Source: Flammeovirgaceae bacterium UBA1842
Lineage (GTDB): Bacteria > Bacteroidota > Bacteroidia > Cytophagales > Cyclobacteriaceae
DNA length: 64,000 bases
Assembly: GCA_002338655.1 (NCBI GenBank)
Contig: DDIU01000053.1
Span: 34,276-98,275, forward strand
Direction: 5' to 3'
The notes below the pieces were generated by a model. It saw nothing but the letters and a program-made list of their open reading frames with translations. It made no database searches and was not told where the DNA came from. How positions within the stretch are numbered: the stretch's first letter is position 1; the number at the start of each line of letters is the position of its first letter. The position numbers and the translations under genes are program-made. Positions 59,395 to 64,000 of the stretch are shown here, piece by piece.

Positions 59395-61947
59395 TTACTT
59401 GCGTTCATTAAAGTCAAAATTTACTAAATCACCAGATACAGGAACATTGTATTGCTCCCAAAATTGAGAATCGAAAGGCTTATTTAAATCAAAGTCATCA
59501 TTTTCTTGAAATACAATTGGGAGCACATTGTTTTCTTGGATTTTGCTGATGTAAACATGATGTTGAGATTTTATATTTATATTTTTTCCAGTAATCAAAC
59601 TTGCACCTTCCGTATCCCATAGTGTGTAGCTATTATTAAGGAAATAGTACCCCTCAGGACTTTTTTCGTAAACAACAGTTTGCTTGATTTGATAATTCGT
59701 ATACGATTTATTCCACCAGTCTGATTTTCCTTGGGCAAAGTATTTCAGATTATACTTATTGAGTAAAGTTGTATCCCGCTGCCAAAAAAAATTGCATTTT
59801 AAGACAGCCTTGTCGCTATCCTTTATGTAAATTTTTCCAGAAAACCCTATATCATAAAAGTCATTGGTATTTGCATGATTATTTTTTTTTGACACAAAAG
59901 AAATTTCATAAACATCATCATTATTAAATGACGTAATATCAGTTAGTGAAAAATTAAAATTTTTAAGTCTAGAGGTGCTAAATATAGGGTGTGATTTAAC
60001 AAAATCAATTCTAGTGACCCAAAATCCATTTAAAAAAGCTCTGTTGCTAATATTCTTCTCTTTAAACCTGTGATTCCATTTAACTTTCTTTACTTGGGCA
60101 GTAATTCTATTATTGTTTTTTCTAATGTAACCATTTTCATAGTAAAGTTGGCCTACGTATTCAAAATCAACTAGAGCAGAATCAAAATTCTTCTCCCATA
60201 CATGGGTGTAATACTCTGCTCCAAAATTGTTGGTTAAATAATTAATAGGAATGGCCTTTATCGCCTCCCTCATTATTTTTAGGGGATCAAATTTATCCGC
60301 ACTAACTGTTACTGATTTTAATACCTTAATTTCAGGATACATTTTGATCAATAAAGTAGCAGGGTCGTTTTCTAGTTTAAAATACTTTTGTTTGTATCCA
60401 ATACAGCTAATTGTTAATGTGTCATGATTAATTCTCTGAGGAAGCTTTAATTCAAACAATCCATATTGATTTGCCGAAGTACCAATTGATGTTCCCGTCA
60501 ATTGCACAGTAGCGTAGGGTATAACCTGATTGGTTTCATGATCGATAATTTTTCCGAATACCTTTCTATAAGCTTTACCAAATGAATTATACCTAATCAG
60601 TTTGGTAATTGTTTTTGTTTCTTCAGTATCCGTTCCATTAGATTTTTTAGCAAATACTTCTTTATTGGTATCTTCTTCTACATCGTTTTGTTTTTTGGAC
60701 TCCCTAACTGATGGGTGAACTGGTGTAAACTCCTTTATATACACTATTCCATCAAAAACTTTACTCCAATCACCCTTTAAAGGAGTATAATCTAAAATAG
60801 ATGTAGTCATTTTTTTGGTGTTGTGCGATAAGTCCATCCATATGTATTCCAGCGAGTCTATCGCAAGTGCATATTCAAAACTGCTTTTTTCAGGAATAGG
60901 TACAGTTTTGTATTCATTTTCGTACCAATATCCATAATTGCCTCCACTTGTCGTAAATGCGATAGAGAAAACCTTATCTCCCAGCATGTCTTTTAGTGTT
61001 CTTCCCATAGGTACATATTCCTTCAATTCTTCATTTTCTAACTGCTCAATATACAATGCGAAATGTGCTGATGCACCCCAGCATATAAATTTATCATGGG
61101 GATATTTTTCAAGCCAATACATAAGATTTTTAGCCATTTGTAAATCACGTTGATTGCTATCTTTTGCTTTGAAATCAGCCTCAGACATACTTCCTGGATC
61201 ATTTACTTTATAGTCCTTGGCTAGGCTTTCAATGCTAGAAATACATTGTAACCAAAATGAAGCTTCACTCTTAATGTTTTCAATTGACGATGTTGAATGA
61301 ATTTCGCTTAGAGATGCCCTTATTTTCTTAAGCGATTTTGTATATGTTGAATACGAGTTATTGTCAGGAAACATGAAATATTCATTCATGTATAATAAGA
61401 CTTCATCGAACATTTGATAATCAATCTGGTTTTGTTCCCGAATATTATTTTTAATAAATTGATTCAATTCATCCGTTAAGTATTCAGTACTGTACTCTCC
61501 ACCAATTTGCGAATCAAATCCGACTAATCTAATTTTCTTATTTTCTATAAAATCAATGAGCGGTTCGAATTCTTTTGCTCTAATCCAGATCGGATAGATT
61601 GCATTTTCAACGCATTCATACACATCTTCGCCATCGTCAATTTTTTGTTGTGCCTTAGCCAAATCATAAAAACCACTTTCAAAAGCCAAAATATTAAATC
61701 CCATTTTTTGATTAAGCATTTTCGCAATACGTGTTTTAGCTAAGAAAACGTTTCCTTCTTGATGAGAGGGTTCTCCTAATAATACTACTCTGGCATTACC
61801 AATTGATCCTTGTATAACTTCTAAATCTGAATAAGTAGTATCTTTTGGATCAATCGATTTGAACGATTGGGCATTGTATGTAATTGTTTGTGCAAACAGA
61901 AAAGATGAATAGAATGAGGTCAAAAAAGCAACTAGTAAATATTTCAT
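59395..61947 (-). CDS. erythromycin-esterase-like / carboxypeptidase-like domain fusion
   Basis: An 850-residue protein with a signal peptide (MKYLLVAFLTSFYSSFLFAQ). Residues ~40-400 form an erythromycin-esterase-like domain with LLGEPSHQEGN (Glu59, His62) and a second His in CWGASAHFALYIEQ. Residues about 460-560 are a carboxypeptidase-regulatory-like beta-sandwich (VIPYATVQLTGTSIGTSANQYGLFEL), and the C-terminal ~280 residues are a large beta-rich domain (DPLKIMREAIKAIPINYL) seen in Bacteroidota surface proteins. Hydrolysis of a macrolide is not shown; a role on other esters or as a surface enzyme is as likely. Confidence 0.82.
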   Translation of the reverse strand: MKYLLVAFLTSFYSSFLFAQTITYNAQSFKSIDPKDTTYSDLEVIQGSIGNARVVLLGEPSHQEGNVFLAKTRIAKMLNQKMGFNILAFESGFYDLAKAQQKIDDGEDVYECVENAIYPIWIRAKEFEPLIDFIENKKIRLVGFDSQIGGEYSTEYLTDELNQFIKNNIREQNQIDYQMFDEVLLYMNEYFMFPDNNSYSTYTKSLKKIRASLSEIHSTSSIENIKSEASFWLQCISSIESLAKDYKVNDPGSMSEADFKAKDSNQRDLQMAKNLMYWLEKYPHDKFICWGASAHFALYIEQLENEELKEYVPMGRTLKDMLGDKVFSIAFTTSGGNYGYWYENEYKTVPIPEKSSFEYALAIDSLEYIWMDLSHNTKKMTTSILDYTPLKGDWSKVFDGIVYIKEFTPVHPSVRESKKQNDVEEDTNKEVFAKKSNGTDTEETKTITKLIRYNSFGKAYRKVFGKIIDHETNQVIPYATVQLTGTSIGTSANQYGLFELKLPQRINHDTLTISCIGYKQKYFKLENDPATLLIKMYPEIKVLKSVTVSADKFDPLKIMREAIKAIPINYLTNNFGAEYYTHVWEKNFDSALVDFEYVGQLYYENGYIRKNNNRITAQVKKVKWNHRFKEKNISNRAFLNGFWVTRIDFVKSHPIFSTSRLKNFNFSLTDITSFNNDDVYEISFVSKKNNHANTNDFYDIGFSGKIYIKDSDKAVLKCNFFWQRDTTLLNKYNLKYFAQGKSDWWNKSYTNYQIKQTVVYEKSPEGYYFLNNSYTLWDTEGASLITGKNINIKSQHHVYISKIQENNVLPIVFQENDDFDLNKPFDSQFWEQYNVPVSGDLVNFDFNERK

Positions 61948-62113
61948 AAAAATAGATAAGAACCCTACAACGGGTTTAGTATTTGTTGGTTATTATATTT
62001 ATTAAGATAACAAAGAGAAACAATACTTGAGATATCTATTCCAATTGAAGTTTTACTAATAATATAAAAGCTTGAAATGTGAGCTTCGAACCCATCAACC
62101 ATTAACCCATTCC

Positions 62114-62536
62114 CTACTTGGTGGTTTTGCCTGAGTACATGTCATCGAAAACTTGATCTACAGGTTCCCATAATTCCAGCTTATTGCCTTCTGGATCCAT
62201 GATATGCACGAATTTGCCATATTCATAAGTCTCTATTTCGTCTACTACGTTTACACCAGCTGCTTTTAACTCTGCTACTAACCCCTCGATGTTCTCAACC
62301 CTAAAGTTGATCATAAACTCTTTTTGGGAAGGCTCAAAGTACTTTGTTTTCTCTTCAAATGGACTCCACTGTAGAAAACCCTTTTTATCAGGCTCATCAG
62401 ATTGACGAAATTCAAACAACGAACCATATTCGTTGGTCACTAACCCCAGGTGCTTATTATACCATTCATTTATGGTTTTTGGGTCTTTGCTTTTGAAAAA
62501 TATGCCACCTATTCCTGTTACTTTTTTCTTGCTCAT
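62114..62536 (-). CDS. VOC-superfamily (glyoxalase-like) protein
   Basis: A 140-residue single-domain VOC protein: GIGGIFFKSKDPKTINEWYNKHLGL, then DEIETYEYGKFVHIMDPEGNKLELWEP at the C-terminus, the usual beta-alpha-beta-beta-beta layout. The metal-binding residues are not certain. It overlaps DUF4199 by 4 bases (ATGA) and is the last gene of a LuxR/DUF4199/VOC set, a set seen repeatedly in Bacteroidota as far as I recall. Substrate unknown. Confidence 0.82.
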   Translation of the reverse strand: MSKKKVTGIGGIFFKSKDPKTINEWYNKHLGLVTNEYGSLFEFRQSDEPDKKGFLQWSPFEEKTKYFEPSQKEFMINFRVENIEGLVAELKAAGVNVVDEIETYEYGKFVHIMDPEGNKLELWEPVDQVFDDMYSGKTTK

Positions 62537-63051
62537 CTTGCTATGGGTTTAAATTTTAAAATCATGGAGGAAATAACGGTAATAATCAGGCCTATGATAA
62601 ATACCGTCATAAACATCACAATAAATTGAAAATACAAATAATTGAAGGGTTCCATATCTTCAATCATCTTCACTTTGGCCTCATCAAATTGTTGAGCTGA
62701 CATCGTGGCTTTCATTTTATCGAGACTGTAATTCGTATAATTTTCCATAAAATTGGGATCGATCCATTTTATATAAATGACATTGTATGTCCCAAACCAC
62801 AAGGAAGGGAATAGGGTAATGCCACTTCCTATGGCCATATTTTTTATGAAGCTCGTGTCATCATTTAACATATTATAATGGCGGATACCTAGTATTACAA
62901 ATCCAAGGCTCAGTACAATGGCGGTATAACCCACAATTTCTCCCAAGCCATAATTGGAGGAATCGGTGCCAATAAAGAAGAGTGACAATAGATTGATCGA
63001 TATCAATGCTACGGCTGCATATACGCCATTGTTTAGGATTACATTTTTCAT
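62533..63051 (-). CDS. DUF4199 membrane protein
   Basis: A 172-residue membrane protein with four predicted transmembrane helices (about 8-30, 38-58, 75-95, 140-165). The motif LGFVILGIRHYN and SIGSGITLFPSLW-like stretch fit DUF4199. I chose the ATG at 63051; the open frame starts at a TTG nine codons upstream. Function of the family is unknown. A small palindrome, TCATACTAAAGTATGA, sits upstream at 63103-63118 and may be an operator for it. Confidence 0.82.
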   Translation of the reverse strand: MKNVILNNGVYAAVALISINLLSLFFIGTDSSNYGLGEIVGYTAIVLSLGFVILGIRHYNMLNDDTSFIKNMAIGSGITLFPSLWFGTYNVIYIKWIDPNFMENYTNYSLDKMKATMSAQQFDEAKVKMIEDMEPFNYLYFQFIVMFMTVFIIGLIITVISSMILKFKPIAR

Positions 63052-63102
63052 GGTTTTATCTTTTTGTTTGACCAAATAAAGGTCAATCCTTCCATTTGGG
63101 GC

Positions 63103-63118
63103 TCATACTAAAGTATGA
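63103..63118. promoter_or_regulatory. candidate operator palindrome before DUF4199
   Basis: TCATACT aa AGTATGA, a perfect 7-base inverted repeat, lying between the LuxR gene and DUF4199. The LuxR-type regulator next door could bind it, but no evidence beyond position supports this. Confidence 0.35.
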
Positions 63119-63147
63119 ATTATAACTTTTATCTTAATGAAACTTTG

Positions 63148-63570
63148 CTATTGCTTCAAAAGGCCATATTCTTTTGCTTGTTTTATTGCTTCAGTTCTGC
63201 GTTTAACATTAAGTTTGGAATAGATATTGGAGACATGAGTTTTGATTGTGTTTTCTGAAACAAATAAAGCCTCAGCTATTTGTAGGTTTGAATATCCTTC
63301 CGCTACTTTTTGAAGTACTTCATATTCCCGAGCACTTATTTGGAGCATCTTTAATTTGTGTTTGTCAGGGGTAAAGTCGTCTTTCAAAATCGAGGAACGG
63401 GTGACAACGTAGCTCTTGAGGGAAAATCCTAATGCCAATAATCCTAATGCTGAGATAGCGATAAGGAATTCCGTATAGTAAGATTTGGTAGCAATGGAAA
63501 ACTCACTCAATGCAATAAGTGCACTAAACAACAGCGCGAGGATTCCGAATTTAATTATTATCTGCTTCAA
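63148..63570 (-). CDS. LuxR-type HTH regulator with membrane anchor
   Basis: A 140-residue protein with two hydrophobic N-terminal segments (about 8-25 and 33-50) and a C-terminal LuxR/GerE-type helix-turn-helix (about 75-138; SNLQIAEALFVSENTIKTHVSNIY). It is thus a small membrane-tethered regulator without receiver domain. It heads the DUF4199/VOC genes and probably regulates them. Signal unknown. Confidence 0.85.
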   Translation of the reverse strand: MKQIIIKFGILALLFSALIALSEFSIATKSYYTEFLIAISALGLLALGFSLKSYVVTRSSILKDDFTPDKHKLKMLQISAREYEVLQKVAEGYSNLQIAEALFVSENTIKTHVSNIYSKLNVKRRTEAIKQAKEYGLLKQ

Positions 63571-63620
63571 GGAGGATAGTGGTTTGATGGCAAATTAATC
63601 ACTTTGGATTAAATAGAACA

Positions 63621-63652
63621 AAACCTATAAGGTTTTAAAAAACCTTATGGGT
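63621..63652. repeat. inverted repeat (AAACCTATAAGGTTT family, copy 2)
   Basis: AAACCTATAAGGTTTT / AAACCTTATGGGT: the same palindrome as at 20908-20940 with one mismatch in the right arm. Gene-free region 63571-64000 starts here. Confidence 0.75.
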
Positions 63653-63693
63653 CCTAACTAACATAATGAACCGACCGGGCAGACAGGCTACCT

Positions 63694-63759
63694 ATGACGA
63701 ATTGATAGTTCGCTAGCCCTCCCTCCGCGGCAGAGAAATTTGGCATTAAACATGTCATC
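63694..63759. repeat. MITE-like palindromic element, copy 4 (degraded)
   Basis: Ends TATGACGAATTGATAGTTCG and ATTAAACATGTCATC, interior with GCCCTCCCTCCGCGG and TTTGGCATT. A decayed member of the GATGACGYGTTTGAT family. Confidence 0.65.
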
Positions 63760-63951
63760 TCATTTTGCACGTTTCCTCGAATATGTTAATTCTAAGAGCG
63801 ATAATTTTAGTGTGTGCTTGAAATGATGTTTTGGCCTCCCTTTTGCCGTGTCATGCTGAGCTTGTCGAAGCATTAGACATGGCTTTCGTAATCTTTATTA
63901 GTATTCGTCTGTTACCATTCAACAAGCCGGCCTGACTTAAGGCAGGTTACC

Positions 63952-64000
63952 GATGACATGTTTGATAGCTCTTTAATAGTGTCTTGTCCTGAAATAGGTT
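63952..64000. repeat. MITE-like element, copy 5 (half, cut by window end)
   Basis: GATGACATGTTTGATAGCTC, the left end of the same repeat family, then the window stops. The 63760-63950 stretch before it holds a CTGAGCTTGTCGAAG repeat and a palindrome-like GGCCTGACTTAAGGCAGG, and no gene. Confidence 0.6.

Noticed and set aside
59395..61947. Macrolide resistance gene
   Set aside because: Only an erythromycin-esterase-like domain within a large secreted fusion; no evidence for a resistance role.

Overview
The window is a stretch of a Bacteroidota chromosome, most likely from the order Cytophagales (a relative of Marivirga, Fulvivirga or Roseivirga). The evidence is a flexirubin/aryl-polyene type pigment locus with a tyrosine ammonia-lyase like that of Flavobacterium, several secreted or outer-membrane proteins of Bacteroidota type (DUF2911, DUF4199, small beta-barrels, OmpA/PD40), and promoters that fit the Bacteroidota consensus (TTTG, about 19-21 bases, TAnnTTTG). 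There is no plasmid, phage or insertion-sequence signature. The coding strand switches in blocks.

1-19.6 kb: a pigment biosynthesis locus, almost entirely on the minus strand and tightly packed. It encodes an ammonia-lyase that should supply p-coumarate, an acyl-activating ligase, an ACP and its phosphopantetheinyl transferase (AcpS), two ketosynthases (one cut by the window edge), a ketoreductase, a hotdog dehydratase, a hotdog thioesterase, an LpxL-type acyltransferase, an O-methyltransferase, a flavin halogenase-like enzyme (the only plus-strand gene), a CrtI/RetSat-like oxidoreductase, a C45 Ntn-hydrolase, a DUF218 protein, and a 1279-residue fusion of an MMPL exporter, a PlsC acyltransferase and a methyltransferase. 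Together these can start, extend, decorate, esterify and export an aryl polyene. Two tandem secreted paralogues of unknown function sit inside the locus. The dialkylresorcinol genes expected of a full flexirubin locus are not visible and may lie to the left.

19.9-28.2 kb: a sulfur-handling group (TauE/SafE transporter; a Cys-rich Crp/Fnr regulator followed by a CstB-like persulfide dioxygenase-rhodanese), then a PIG-L hydrolase, a 38-residue membrane peptide and a sodium:solute symporter in one translationally coupled run.

28.2-39.1 kb: an accessory island that looks more AT-rich than its surroundings. It starts with a ParDE toxin-antitoxin pair that has a well-defined operator, followed by a cassette of secreted proteins flanked by two related ~200 bp leader elements, an AIPR-domain protein, and a compact four-gene unit: DNA methyltransferase, HerA-like ATPase, HNH nuclease and NurA nuclease. 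I do not recognise this combination as a named defence system, and it is the best candidate in the window for an undescribed one. A third member of the secreted family seen in the pigment locus lies just after it, with a beta-barrel protein.

39.1-64 kb: mostly housekeeping and envelope genes (DUF2911, mpg, universal stress protein, OmpA/PD40, TetR, TPR, tRNA-Asp, accA, MBL hydrolase, patatin, hutU, three small beta-barrels, tyrS, MazG-like, PS decarboxylase, Prc protease, erythromycin-esterase fusion, VOC/DUF4199/LuxR). Gene-free stretches at 20.8, 39.1-40.0, 52.8-53.3 and 63.6-64.0 kb carry dispersed palindromic repeats, including a MITE-like family of about 80 bp with 15 bp inverted ends. 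No CRISPR array was found.
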